Shown in pieces: positions 32,237 to 42,934 of a stretch of 53,737 nucleotides of DNA (its first letter is position 1; each line of letters starts with the position of its first letter). Below the pieces are notes generated by a model. The model was given only the letters and a program-made list of their open reading frames with translations. It did no database searches and was not told where the DNA came from. Source of the DNA: Pseudomonadota bacterium (GTDB lineage Bacteria; Pseudomonadota; Alphaproteobacteria; Rhizobiales; Segnochrobactraceae); the NCBI GenBank assembly GCA_023442215.1, contig JAEZMP010000216.1, positions 1 to 53,737 on the forward strand, given 5' to 3'. Made by a program: the position numbers and the translations under genes.

Positions 32237-35026
32237 ATGGTGAAGATCCCCGATATCGAGGATTTCAGCTCCCGCCGCGATTTCGGTGTGGACCGGGATG
32301 TTCGTCCTGCGGTGACGCAGGCCAACATCTCCAATGCCGGTGCGCCAGGCGCGGCACTCGCCGGGGTGGGGCGGGCCATCGCCGGCCTGGGCGGCGATCT
32401 TCAGGCGGTCGCGGATAAGCAGAAGGCGGAGCAGGATCAGCTCGCCGGCTTCAAGGCCCAGACCGGCTATTACGAGATGCTGGGCAACATCGACCGGGAG
32501 ACGGCGGAGGCCAAGAAAAGCGCGGCGCCCGACGGCACCGGCTGGGACCAGACGTCTGCCGGCATCCGCCAGCGCAACACCACCTCGTTTCTCAACGGCC
32601 TGACGGATCCGAAGCTGCGCGCCCGCTTCGAGCCGCACATCGCGGAGGTGAACCGGACCTATGAGACGAGGGACCGCTCCTTCGTCGAGCAACAGCGCAA
32701 CGGCTTCTACAAGGCCGAGATCGACAAGTACGGTGGCGCCACGGCTGTGGCGCTGGAGAAGAACCCCGACAGTTGGAACGACGTGGTGGGCGGATTCGCC
32801 CAGCTCCTCGCCAAATCGGGTCTGCCGGAAAAGGACCGCGAGGCGGTGCTGGACAAGGGCACGCGCCAGTTTGCCCAGGCCCGCATTCGAGGGCTCACTG
32901 CGCAGGGCCGTTTCGACGAAGCCAAGGCCTTCGCGGATCAGGAGGATGCGCGCGAGGCCGCGCGGGTCGGGGTGACGCCATCTGCTCCACGCGCCGGATC
33001 GCCTCCCCGCGCTGGCGCGATGGATCCCCGCACCGTGCACAGCATGTTCCGCGCCGAGGTGGAGAGGCAGGGCCTTGTCGGCATGGTCCCAATGGACGGG
33101 CCGAAATACGGCATCCGCACCGGGTCGGCAGAGGAATGGGCGAACTATTTCACCGGGCTCGCCAAGCACGAGAGCGGGCTGAAAAACAGCACCGTGGGCG
33201 ACGTCGGAGATTTCGAGGGCGGCTCTCGCGGGTTGCTCCAGCTCTCCTATGCCGACGCGCCGCGATACGGGCTGAACGACGGCAAGCCTTTCACGCCGGA
33301 GCAACTGGCCGACCCCGCGCAGAATGCAGCAGCGGGCGTCGCGATCACGAAGCAGCTCGTTGACAAGGCCGGGACCATCCGCGGGGGCGCTGGAAAGTAT
33401 TGGGGGCCTATCACAAAAGAGAACTGGACGCCCGGCAACGGGCGGGACCGCGACCTGCCATGGAACGAGCTCAGTTCGGGCCAATCCCCCGTGCCGGTCC
33501 AGGGCTCTCTCACCCTCGGCGCCTATGCAACATCCCTCCAGAACCAGCAGCAGCACGCCCAGCTCCAGCAGCAGAATGCCGAGCGCGCGGCGCTGAAGCA
33601 GCAGCACGAGGCCTGGGTCAACCAGTTCGAGTTCGGCGTAATCGACGGCAAGGTGGGGATGGCGGATCTCCAGCTTGCGCGGGACAACGGCCTCGTAACC
33701 GATGCGGGCGAATACCAGAAGCTGGAAAAGCTGATCGAGGATCGGCAGGGAGAGACGAACATCTTCGCCGACGTCATCGACAAGATCGACGGCCAGAACA
33801 AGGCCTATGCGTTCGACCCGCTGGACAAGGACGACAAGAAGGCGGTCGAGGCCTACTCGCAGGCCTACAAGCTGGGCGAGGGGATCGGGAAGCAGGACCC
33901 GTCAGTGATTAACCGGGCGTCGAACGTGGTGGACCGCACCGGCATGATCCCGCGGGACGTGGTGGGTCCGTTGCAGGCCAAGTTCCGATCCACGGACGTG
34001 GGCGCCTTCACCTTCGGCATGCAGGCCATGCAGGCGCTGTATCAGCGCAGCCCAGACGTGTTCGCGAAGACCTTCGGCGAGAAGGTCACCCAGAGCGTGG
34101 CCACGTGGGGCCAGCTGGCGCCGTATCGCTCGGCGCAGGAATCCTTCGACCTCATCAAGAAGGATTCAGACCCGGCCGCCGCGGCACAGAAGGAGAAGCT
34201 CCTGAAGGAGGCGGACAAGGCGATGAAGGACGCGCCGATCACGGCCGCCGACCTGCCCGCCATCTTCTACGGCAATATGGATTACGAGGGGCCGGCCTCG
34301 AAGGACCTCGGCCCTTGGGATAAGGACCGGTGGGCTGGCGGCCCGCCAATGGCGCCGGCGCAGTCGCAGCTCCAGTTCGACTATGCCAAGCTCTACCGTG
34401 AGAACTATGCCCTTGCCCAAGGCGATGCGGACGTGGCCAAAAAGACCACCATCCAGCAGATGCAGCGCATGTGGGGCGAGACGCGGGTCCATGGAGCCGG
34501 CGGCTCCTCGGCTTGGGGCGTGTTCGGCCTGCGGGACCGGGTGGTGAAGTACCCGCCCGAGCGGTTCTATCCGCCGGTGGACGGCTCCTATGACTGGCTC
34601 AAGGGCGCCGTGGAAGACGCGGTGAAGGGAAATGCGGAGGCGGTCGCGGACTGGGAACTGCTGCCGGTGCCGGAGACCGCCGCCGACGTGAAAGCCGGAT
34701 CCGCGCCCCGCTACGGCATCATGGTGAAGAACGATGCCGGCGTATGGTCAGAGCTTCGGGACCAGTCCAACCAGCCCCTGTTGATCGACTTCGACCCGAA
34801 GGCGAGCCGTCGCGCCGGCCAAGACAAGGCGCAGCAGGAGGCGGCGGTCGCGGCGGGGCGGCAGGCGGCAGCTGGTGATGCGAACCGCGACCTCTACCAG
34901 GCTGGCGGCAACCCCTTCGCTCTGATGCCGCAGGAACAGGTGGCGCCCGGTCCCGAGGTGAACGCGGCCATGCAGCGCCGCTTAGGCCCGAAGACCGGCG
35001 TCGGAAGCGCCAAGATTCCGGAGTGA
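32237..35026 (+). CDS. Internal virion protein with lytic transglycosylase-like domain
   Basis: The 929-aa protein starts at MVKIPDIEDFSSRRDFG. Around residues 300-345 WANYFTGLAKHESGLKNSTV...GGSRGLLQLSYADAPRYG matches a transglycosylase-like site with Glu312 as the catalytic acid. The rest is helical with Gln-rich coiled coil near residues 430-470. It would be ejected with DNA and open the peptidoglycan, like T7 gp15/gp16. It is followed by the giant polyvalent protein. Confidence 0.75.
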   Translation: MVKIPDIEDFSSRRDFGVDRDVRPAVTQANISNAGAPGAALAGVGRAIAGLGGDLQAVADKQKAEQDQLAGFKAQTGYYEMLGNIDRETAEAKKSAAPDGTGWDQTSAGIRQRNTTSFLNGLTDPKLRARFEPHIAEVNRTYETRDRSFVEQQRNGFYKAEIDKYGGATAVALEKNPDSWNDVVGGFAQLLAKSGLPEKDREAVLDKGTRQFAQARIRGLTAQGRFDEAKAFADQEDAREAARVGVTPSAPRAGSPPRAGAMDPRTVHSMFRAEVERQGLVGMVPMDGPKYGIRTGSAEEWANYFTGLAKHESGLKNSTVGDVGDFEGGSRGLLQLSYADAPRYGLNDGKPFTPEQLADPAQNAAAGVAITKQLVDKAGTIRGGAGKYWGPITKENWTPGNGRDRDLPWNELSSGQSPVPVQGSLTLGAYATSLQNQQQHAQLQQQNAERAALKQQHEAWVNQFEFGVIDGKVGMADLQLARDNGLVTDAGEYQKLEKLIEDRQGETNIFADVIDKIDGQNKAYAFDPLDKDDKKAVEAYSQAYKLGEGIGKQDPSVINRASNVVDRTGMIPRDVVGPLQAKFRSTDVGAFTFGMQAMQALYQRSPDVFAKTFGEKVTQSVATWGQLAPYRSAQESFDLIKKDSDPAAAAQKEKLLKEADKAMKDAPITAADLPAIFYGNMDYEGPASKDLGPWDKDRWAGGPPMAPAQSQLQFDYAKLYRENYALAQGDADVAKKTTIQQMQRMWGETRVHGAGGSSAWGVFGLRDRVVKYPPERFYPPVDGSYDWLKGAVEDAVKGNAEAVADWELLPVPETAADVKAGSAPRYGIMVKNDAGVWSELRDQSNQPLLIDFDPKASRRAGQDKAQQEAAVAAGRQAAAGDANRDLYQAGGNPFALMPQEQVAPGPEVNAAMQRRLGPKTGVGSAKIPE

Positions 35027-35032
35027 TTGTCC

Positions 35033-37915
35033 ATGGTCGATGAAACCACCTTGCCGGTGTCCTCCGGCGAGGCGAGCCCGGCTGCGCCCGCGCCTGAAGA
35101 GCAGGGGCCGGTGGCGCCGACGAAGAGCTATCGGCTCACCCCGCGCGCGCCGGGCGGCACCTTTCTCACCCAGCCGGCCGAGCCGTTGCGTGAGGAGGAG
35201 GGGCCGCCCATTCCTCCGCGCGGAATCGGTGGGGGCATCGCCGACTGGATCGAGAACCAGCGGCAGGTGGCTGGCACCGTCGGCTACGAAAACCCGGTGG
35301 TGTCCACGGCCCGCTCCTTCGCCGACCACATGGGGCTGAAGCGGGACGAGAGCTATGACCCCTGGCCGGACATCGAGGGGACCGAGTTCGCCAGCAACCG
35401 CAACTTCATGCGCGAGGCGATGTTCGTCGGCTCCCGTGCCGAGCTGGACCTGCTGAAGCGGCGGCACCTGGAAGAGCAGCAGAACGACGAAATCCGCTCC
35501 CAGAACCCCGTCTCCACCTTCGTGTGGGGACTGCTCGGCGCGCCGTTCGACCCCACCAACCTCCTGCCCGGCGGCGCGGTCTATCGGTCGGGGCGCCTTG
35601 GTCTCGGCATCGCACGGAGCGCGCTTGAAGGCGCCGCCGCCGGCGCGGCCGGCGGTCTAGCATCGGAGATGATCGCACGGAACACCATGCACACCCGGAC
35701 CCCGCAGGATCTCCTCACTAGCACCGCAATGGGCGCGGGCTTCGGCGGACTGATCGGCATCGGCGGCTCGGTCCTCGGCGAAGTGCTCGGCCGGTCCGCC
35801 TCCCAGCTCTCCAAGGCGGAGTTCAACCGCCTGGCCCAGAACATCGAAGTGGGGCCGCGGCCGGTCTTCGACGACGTGCGACGCCAGCTTGTGGACGCCG
35901 GGCTGCCAGAGGAGGAAGCCGCAGCGAATGCCGCCATCTGGCAGGCGCGCTATGCGGCCCGTGCGGACCGGCGCGGCCTCGGAGAGAGCGCTTTCGACCT
36001 CTATCGGAAGGAGAGGGTCGAAGTGCAGGCGGGCGAGGCGCCGGAAGCGCTGGGCGAGGCACAGCTGGGCCAGTTCGCGGGTCCCCGCGCCGGGACCGCC
36101 GATCCCGCCAAGCTGGCGAACGCCGAGGACATGGAGCGCCGCGGCTGGGACAAGGACGCCGTGTGGATGGCCACTGGCTGGGGCAAGGGAGCGGACGGCA
36201 AGTGGCGGTTTGAGATTCCCGACGATCTGAAGGGCATCGGGGCCGACGTGCCGGACAGGCTACGCGCCATCCCTGCCGGCCATGGCATTCGCCTCAGGGA
36301 GCTCTACCGCAACCCGGATCTGGAGAAGGCCTATCCTCAGGTCTTCGATCTGCCTGTGGCGACGACTTCATGGGCGGACGGGGCCTTCGATGAGAAGGCC
36401 GGCGTCATCTGGCTTAATCCGGAGGCACCGGTGGAGCAGGTGCGCCTGGCGCTGCTTCACGAAATTCAGCACGCCATCCAGGCCGAAGAAGGCTTCGCGC
36501 GCGGGTCGAACTCCCGGGTTGCTGGAGCCTCCGCCGAGGCGGCATCTGGCCGGATGGCCGGCGCCGCGGAGAAAGTGCAGGCGCGCGTGGCGCTGCTGGG
36601 AGAGAGCCCCGAGAGCGCCGCGGCCTTCGTTGCGAAGCACGAGCGGCTCGACGCGGAAGAATTGGCCCAGTGGGCAGGAAAAGCGCCCGACGAACTACGG
36701 GCGATTCGCGACGAAAACAGGCCGGCGGAGGTGTATAGGCGCAACGCCGGGGAGGTGGAAGCGCGGAACACCGAGGCCCGTTCCGTGATGAGCGGGGAAG
36801 AGCGGCTTTCCTCTCCGCCTTGGGACACGGAGGATGTACCGCGGGACCGCCAGACCCTTTACCAGTCCACCAGAAACACCGGCTCTCGGCGGGTTCCCAT
36901 CGAGATCGATCCGGCCACCCCTATCCCTGTGTCCGACCTCGGCAGGCGGGTGAGGAGCACCAACGAGAAGGCTGTGGATATTCTGCGGTCCAAGGCCGGC
37001 GAGCATGTGACCGCCTTGGGCCAGAAGATCACGGTGAGCGTGAACGCCAGCAAGAAGCTGATCTCTCAATTCACCAAGGATCTGCGTCCGACCATCGTCC
37101 AGCATCTCGACGAGGTGCTGCGGGGCACCGTCATGTATGGGCGCATGGACGACTTCAGGTATGGCGTCGCCCACGTCCGCATCGATGGCAAGGACTATGT
37201 GGTTCGACTCGTCGTGAAGCACGGCGAAGACGGAGTGGACCGGGTCCATCAGTTCGAGGGGTTCGATCTCCCGCCGGGTGGTGCTGGGCAGAGGGAGAAG
37301 GTGCCTCCACTTACGGCGGGAGAAGAAACCCCATTTCCGAAGAAGGCGGGAGGCGGGCCTGCAAAAACGGTAGATGATCTTGTCTCAGTCTACAAGGACC
37401 TCCCAGATCACACCTATTCGCGGTTTCAGGCCGGCGAGGGCGCGCCCCGGGGCGCCATCACGATGGAGAGCAACCGCGCGCTGATCGAGCTGTTTCGCGG
37501 GCGCGACCAGTCCACCTTCATGCACGAGTCTTCCCACCTCTGGCTTTCCGAGCTGATCCGGGATGCCGAGGTGAGCCCCGCCGTGAAGGAGGACCTCGAT
37601 CAGGTGCTCACCTGGCTGGGGGTGGACGACGCCTCCAAGATCGGCCGGGCGGAGCACGAGAAGTGGGCGCAGGGCTTCGAGCAATACCTGCGGGAGGGCA
37701 AGGCCCCGTCGTCGGCGCTCCAGCGGGCCTTCGACCAGTTCAAGGCGTGGCTCTCCGCCATCTACAAGAGCCTGAGCGACTCGGCGAGCCGATCCCGGAT
37801 GAAATCAGGGGCGTCATGGACCGGATGCTGGCCGCCGAAGAGCGGCCGGACAGCGCCGGCGGGTTCGGGGCCTCCGGTGGCGCCGCATATCGGTGGGAGG
37901 AAGGCAACCGACTGA
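35033..37915 (+). pseudogene. Giant polyvalent virion protein, N-terminal part (frameshifted)
   Basis: The frame starts at MVDETTLPVSSGEASPAAP and codes real protein to about residue 916 (AWLSAIYKSLSD, 37780); the last 45 residues are off-frame. It includes a glycine-rich hydrophobic segment (GLASEMIARNTMH region), a zincin-like motif HEIQH at residue 476 in the style of LPD23, and a second one, HESSH, at residue 831. Such large polyvalent proteins are packaged and ejected, and some act against restriction (DarB type). One base (C) missing after 37780 breaks the frame. Confidence 0.8.
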
Positions 37916-40900
37916 CGCCCTCCCTCGGTGTCGCGGAGGTGGCCGGGAAGACGCCCATCTACGGATCGCCGATCGCCTTCGTGCAAACCTCGCCTATCGC
38001 CGCCACTCGTCGCGCCGCGGAATGGATCGGCGACGGGCGCCTCTCCTACGCGAAGAACGCCATTGGCGTGCCGACGGCGGCGAACGAGGCCATCGGCCTG
38101 CGGGGTAACCTCGACGACGTGAAGCGCCTCGCTCGGGCGAAATATGCCGCCTACACCCGCACGCTGGAGGATCTCTACAGCCAGTACCGCTTTGGCCGGC
38201 ACAAGAGGGTTGGGGACAACGTGCGACAGATGTTCCCGGACCAGCTGCATCTCGACTTCGCCGACTTCAAGTCGGAGGTGTTTCACGCCGCCAACATGGG
38301 CGACAAGCACGCGATCCCTGAGGTGGCGAAGGCGGCCGGCGAGTTCCGGAAGATCGCCGACGCTCTGGCCGATAAGGCGGTGGAGATCGGCATCTGGAAC
38401 GAGAAGCCCAGTCCGGCGGGCACGCTCTCCTACGCCACGCATATGTTCACCACCCGCCTGGTTGGGAAGCGGAAGCAGGAGTTCGTCGCTGACGCCCAGG
38501 CCTTCTATGCGGCGGACCAGCAGGTGAAGTCCCGCCTTCAGTCCCGCATGCAGGAGCTGGCTCAGCAGCGGGACGAGATGGAGGTGCGGGCCCGCAAGCT
38601 CCAGGGCCGCATGGACACGGTGGATCGGCAGGAGCAGGAGCTGGCGGTGCGCACCAGCGAGCGGGGCATGGAGGCCCGGCGGGCCGGCCGGCGGGCGGAC
38701 CAGCTTGATGGACTGGCCACGGGCGCGGCGGAGCAGGCCTCTTCGCTTGATGAGTTCGTGGGAGCGGTGAAGGGGGACCTCAACAGTCCCGAGGCACGGG
38801 CAGAAATCGATGACCTTCGGGCCCAGGCGCGGGAGATGACCCGTCTCGCCAAGCCCCGGACCCAGGCGGACATCGCCCGCGCGGCCCGGTTTGAGCGAGA
38901 TGCGGTGCTCTCTGGTGTCCGGCTCGCCGCAGAGATCGTGATCGGCCGCAAACGGTCGTATGAGCCGCCCTCCTTCCTGCGCTGGATTGCACGGCAGGGT
39001 GGGATCAGCGACCCGAATGGTACCCTGAAGGGGAGCGATATCACCCTGCGCGGCGTCGTCTCCGCGAAGGGGCGCAGCTTCGATCAGCTCGGCGAGCGCA
39101 TCGCGGAGGAAGCCGGCGGGCTGCTCCCGGGCCGGCCGGGGGCGAACGAGGTGGAGGACTGGATCGTCCAGGCAGCGCGCGGCGAGGAGCCCGGCTGGTG
39201 GACAGCGCGCCACCTGGATGCCGAGCACGCGGGGCAGTCGCGGGTCGCGCAGGAGATCCAGCAGATGGCGGCCGAGCGCGGCGTCACGCTGCGGACCCTT
39301 GATGACGTCGCCACCTTCCTGCGCGGCGAGGAGGGACGGCCGCAGACCCTTGAGGATCTGGAACGCCGGGTTGCCGGCGAGGAGGGCTTGCGCTCGGAAG
39401 GCATGACCGGCGGGGCGCTCGCCGAGGAGGCGCGGCAGGCACTGGAAGGGGCACTGGGTGATCGCGCCTCGGCTCGGGCTGCGGTGCGCGACGCGATGGT
39501 GGCGCTCGCCGGCGTGCGCCGCCGGATGGGCCGCGCCGAGACGAAGGCGGAGGAGGCGCTGCGCGCGCTCACCGCAAACACCGACCGGCTGGAGACGCTC
39601 TCGGATCGCGCCATCGATCTGTCCGTGCGGCGTCAGATGCTCGAAGCCGCCATGGCGAACCATGAGGCGGAGGCCTCCGCCTTGCGGGGCAAGATGGAAG
39701 AGGTGGTGGGCGCCTGGAACGGCAACAGTTCGAAGGGCGCCAAGCGATCGCTGGCAAAGAGGGAGGCGGCAGGTGAGGGGATGCCGGCCGACGCTCCGCG
39801 GCTCAAGACGGCGGACGCGGCCGTAGATGATGCCATGGAGGCCATCCTCAAGACGCGCACCGACCTGACGCCGGATGAACTGCGCGCCCGGGCGGAAGAG
39901 ACCTGGCAGCGCGTGGTGAGCACACCGGCGGGACGCTTTCCCTACGACGATCAGGCCACCACCGGCGAGGCCATTCGCTCGGGCAAGGAGGAACTGGGCC
40001 GGACCTTCCAGGGGCGGACCTTCGCCATGCCCTTCGAGACCAAGGCCAAGTGGCTGGAGACAGATATCGAGCACGTCGCCCGGGTAATGATCGAGCAGAT
40101 GGAAATGGACATGGCCATCGTCCAGCGCTTCGGCTCGGTCACGGACGTGGGCGGCGCGAAGCAGATCAGCTCCGATGGTACCATGGTGTTCAAGGAGATC
40201 GCCGAGGAGGCCCGGCGGCAGATGGACCAGTTCGCCGCGGACTATCGGGCCAAGAACGGCCGAGAGCCGACGGCGAAAGAGATCGAGGCCGCGAACGAGC
40301 GCATCAAGAAGCGGGCCGACCACGACATCGAGACGCTCATGAAGCTGCTGGAGAGGCAGCGCGGGTTGTTCGGGATGCCGGACAACCCGCAGGGTGTCGG
40401 CCATCAGGCAGCGCGCGTCGCCCGCGGCTTCAACATCCTCACCTCCCTCGGCTCGGTTGTGATCTCGGCCATGTCCGACCTCGCCACGCCGCTGGTCCGC
40501 CACGGCATGGTCGAGCTGCTGGGCGATGGCTGGGTGCCCTTCGTCACATCCATCGGCCGGGAGGTTGGCGGGCGGGCCAAGGAGGAGCTGAAGCTGATGG
40601 GCGTGGGGCTCGACCTGGAGCTGAACGCCCGCATGGCGGCATTCTCGGATGTTCTCGACGATTACGGTCGGGGCTCGCCGCTGGAGCGCGCGGTGGGTGC
40701 GAGCGTCAACAAGTTCATGGCTCTTACCATGCTGCCGCAGTGGACCGACATGGGGGAGCGCGTCGTCGGCTACACCGTGATGAGCAAGACGCTCAAGGCG
40801 GCGCAGGCGGCGACCGAAGGCAGGCTGTCGGCGCGCCAGCGGGAGATGCTCGCCGACCTCGGCATCTCCGAGCCCATGGCGGCGCGCATCTGGAAGGAAT

Positions 40901-41637
40901 TCGCCGCGGACGGGGGAGGGGAGCGGTTCAACGGGCTGTGGCTCACGAACACCAGCGCCTGGCAGGACCAGAGCGCTGCTGAGGCCATGAGCATCGCTGT
41001 TGGCCGCGGGGTGGAGCGCTCCATCGTCCGGCCGGGCATGGAGCGGCCGTTCTGGTCGCAGGGCAACGAAGTGGGCCGGCTGGTCTTCCAGTTCCAAAGC
41101 TTCATGACCGCCACGGCGCAGACGGTGACTCTGGCCGGCATCCAACAGCGCGATGCCCGCGCCATCATGGGTTTCGCCGCCATGATTGGGCTGGGCGCAA
41201 TGAGCTATGCCGCGCGGCAGGCGGTGCAGGGGCGGGAGATTCCGACCGATCCGGTGAAGCTGGTGGTGGAGGGCCTGAGCACGTCGGGCCTGCTCGGCTG
41301 GCTCGATCAGGTGAACACGGTGGCGGAGAAGGCCACCGGCGGTCACGTCGGTCTTTCCCGGCTCACTGGGGAGATGACCTCGAAGCACCAGAACTATGGG
41401 CTGGCCGGCACGCTCGGCGGACCCATCGCGGGCAAGGCAGAGGACGCCTTCACGGCTGTGCAGAATTTCAGCAAGGGCCAGGGGAGCGGCTACGACGTCA
41501 ACAAGCTGCGGCGCTCCTTCCTGCCGGGCCAGAACTTCTGGCTCTTGCGCGGCGCCATCGACAATCTCGAAGACGGTCTTACAACGGCGCTCGGCTTGAA
41601 GCCGCGCAAGCGCACCCTCAAGGTTGGCGCGCAGTAA
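37816..41637 (+). pseudogene. Giant polyvalent virion protein, C-terminal part
   Basis: This is the continuation of the preceding protein. Frame +1 reads GEPIPDEIRGVMDRMLAAEE from 37783, which follows naturally from AIYKSLSD if one base is restored. The nearest in-frame ATG (37816) would give 1273 aa, without a clear ribosome site. It has long coiled coils (about 38530-38900 and 39480-39720) and a C-terminal LPD38-like helical region ending at TAA 41635. Together with the first part the ancestral protein was about 2,200 aa. Independent expression of this part is possible. Confidence 0.78.
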
Positions 41638-41649
41638 AGGATCACCATC

Positions 41650-41790
41650 ATGGGCGAAACGATGAGAAATCTGGTCGCCGCCGTTCCGGTATGCGCTTCC
41701 CTCCTCTTTGCCGCGGCCTTCATGCTGATGCTCGCAGCAGGGTGTATATCGCTTGTATACACCTTCCTCCGATGGGCCGGGCTGTTCTAG
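41650..41790 (+). CDS. 46-aa membrane protein
   Basis: The small ORF MGETMRNLVAAVPVCASLLF continues as one or two hydrophobic helices (AAAFMLMLAAGCISLVYTFLRWAGLF). It starts 13 nt after the giant protein stop, with GGATCACCATC before it. It could be a small virion or lysis-related membrane protein. The hydrophobic run and tight spacing are the only support. Confidence 0.5.
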   Translation: MGETMRNLVAAVPVCASLLFAAAFMLMLAAGCISLVYTFLRWAGLF

Positions 41791-41821
41791 CATTGCCCAT
41801 GCGGAATCAAGGGGGCGGCAA

Positions 41822-42874
41822 ATGTCCGGCAACGATGTCGTGCCAAGCGAGGGTGGTGTTCTTGACGAATTCGGGAGCGGCTTAAAAAGCATCCCTGGGG
41901 CGGTGAAGGCTATAGCCCGTCTTGTCGGGATGGGTGCCGATACTGCCATCAGTTGGCTCGACGTCCTGAAAGCGTCGGGAGAGCAGAAGGCTTCCGCTAT
42001 TCGAAACGACACCGCCTCTGCGCTAGCTATTTCCAAAGCGATCACCAAGGAGGCGGTCAAGCACGCATCAGCAGATGAAGCACTTGCGGAGCGAGCTGTT
42101 GCAACGTTCATGAGCGACGCGATGCGAAAGCAGGAAAATCGCGAGAGAGTTGCGAAAGCAGCAGTCGAAGATCTGGAGGCCGATCCGCCCCCCGGCGATA
42201 CCGGTGGGCCGAGCGATGATTGGATGAACCGGTTTCAACGATATGCGGAAGATGTTTCCTCGGAAGATGTACAACGCATGTGGGGGCGTGTTCTAGCTGC
42301 AGAGATCAGGCGGCCTGGCATTGTGACTAATCGTGTTCTAAGAACAATTGATGAAATTGACACAGAAACGGCTATTATATTTAATAAATATGGATCAAGT
42401 ATCTGTGGAAAATTCATAATTAGATGTATTTCAGGTAATATTGATTTTTATTCGCTTTCAAAATTATCACAGGCAGGTATTTTGCTGCCTGATGCGGTAT
42501 TAGGTGGTCATGTTGCAAGTTTTGCAAAAGTAAAAATAAATACTGGAGATATCGAATGGGCTATTTATAGTGAAGAATATTGCATATCATTTCCGATTAA
42601 TGCAGATATAAATAAAAATATAATATCAAGAAATATCCTAAACGAAAAAATAAATGCACCTCCGGTCAGATCAGATGGAAAGACTCCTGTAGTCGATGTT
42701 TATACACTTACAGACGTTGGATTTTATATATCAAATATAATATTTAATAATCAATATGAAAATTACATAAATTATGGAAAGCTAATTAGCTCTGAAATTG
42801 GCAATGTTGTCGTGGCGCTATATAGAAAATCAGCGGACGGACACTTCGAGCTCGTCAAACGCATTGGGGCTTGA
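41822..42874 (+). CDS. DUF2806 family protein, AT-rich cargo gene
   Basis: The 350-aa protein starts at MSGNDVVPSEGGVLDEFGSGLKSIPGA. DUF2806 features are visible: an N-terminal helical part, then DDWMNRFQRYAEDVSSEDVQRMWGRVLAAEIRRPGIVTNRVLRTIDEID. From about 42340 the DNA becomes strikingly AT-rich to the end, unlike the phage genes on each side, which marks foreign origin. It lies between virion genes and a terminator, a typical cargo site. Function is unknown; a defence or exclusion role is a guess from context. Confidence 0.78.
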   Translation: MSGNDVVPSEGGVLDEFGSGLKSIPGAVKAIARLVGMGADTAISWLDVLKASGEQKASAIRNDTASALAISKAITKEAVKHASADEALAERAVATFMSDAMRKQENRERVAKAAVEDLEADPPPGDTGGPSDDWMNRFQRYAEDVSSEDVQRMWGRVLAAEIRRPGIVTNRVLRTIDEIDTETAIIFNKYGSSICGKFIIRCISGNIDFYSLSKLSQAGILLPDAVLGGHVASFAKVKINTGDIEWAIYSEEYCISFPINADINKNIISRNILNEKINAPPVRSDGKTPVVDVYTLTDVGFYISNIIFNNQYENYINYGKLISSEIGNVVVALYRKSADGHFELVKRIGA

Positions 42875-42893
42875 TTGCCTCAAATTGAAAAAA

Positions 42894-42915
42894 GCCGTCC
42901 TCTGGGCGGCCTTTT
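42894..42915 (+). terminator. Rho-independent terminator
   Basis: GCCGTCC (42894-42900) pairs with GGGCGGC (42904-42910), followed by CTTTT. It insulates the DUF2806 gene from the tail fibre gene. Confidence 0.75.
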
Positions 42916-42934
42916 GCATTTAAGGATCAGCAAC

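Noticed and set aside
37762..42111. Leftward open frame of 1449 codons opposite the giant virion protein
   Set aside because: It is a shadow of GC-rich codon bias: repetitive His/Leu/Arg/Gly-rich sequence, no domain, and it spans two real rightward genes and their gap.
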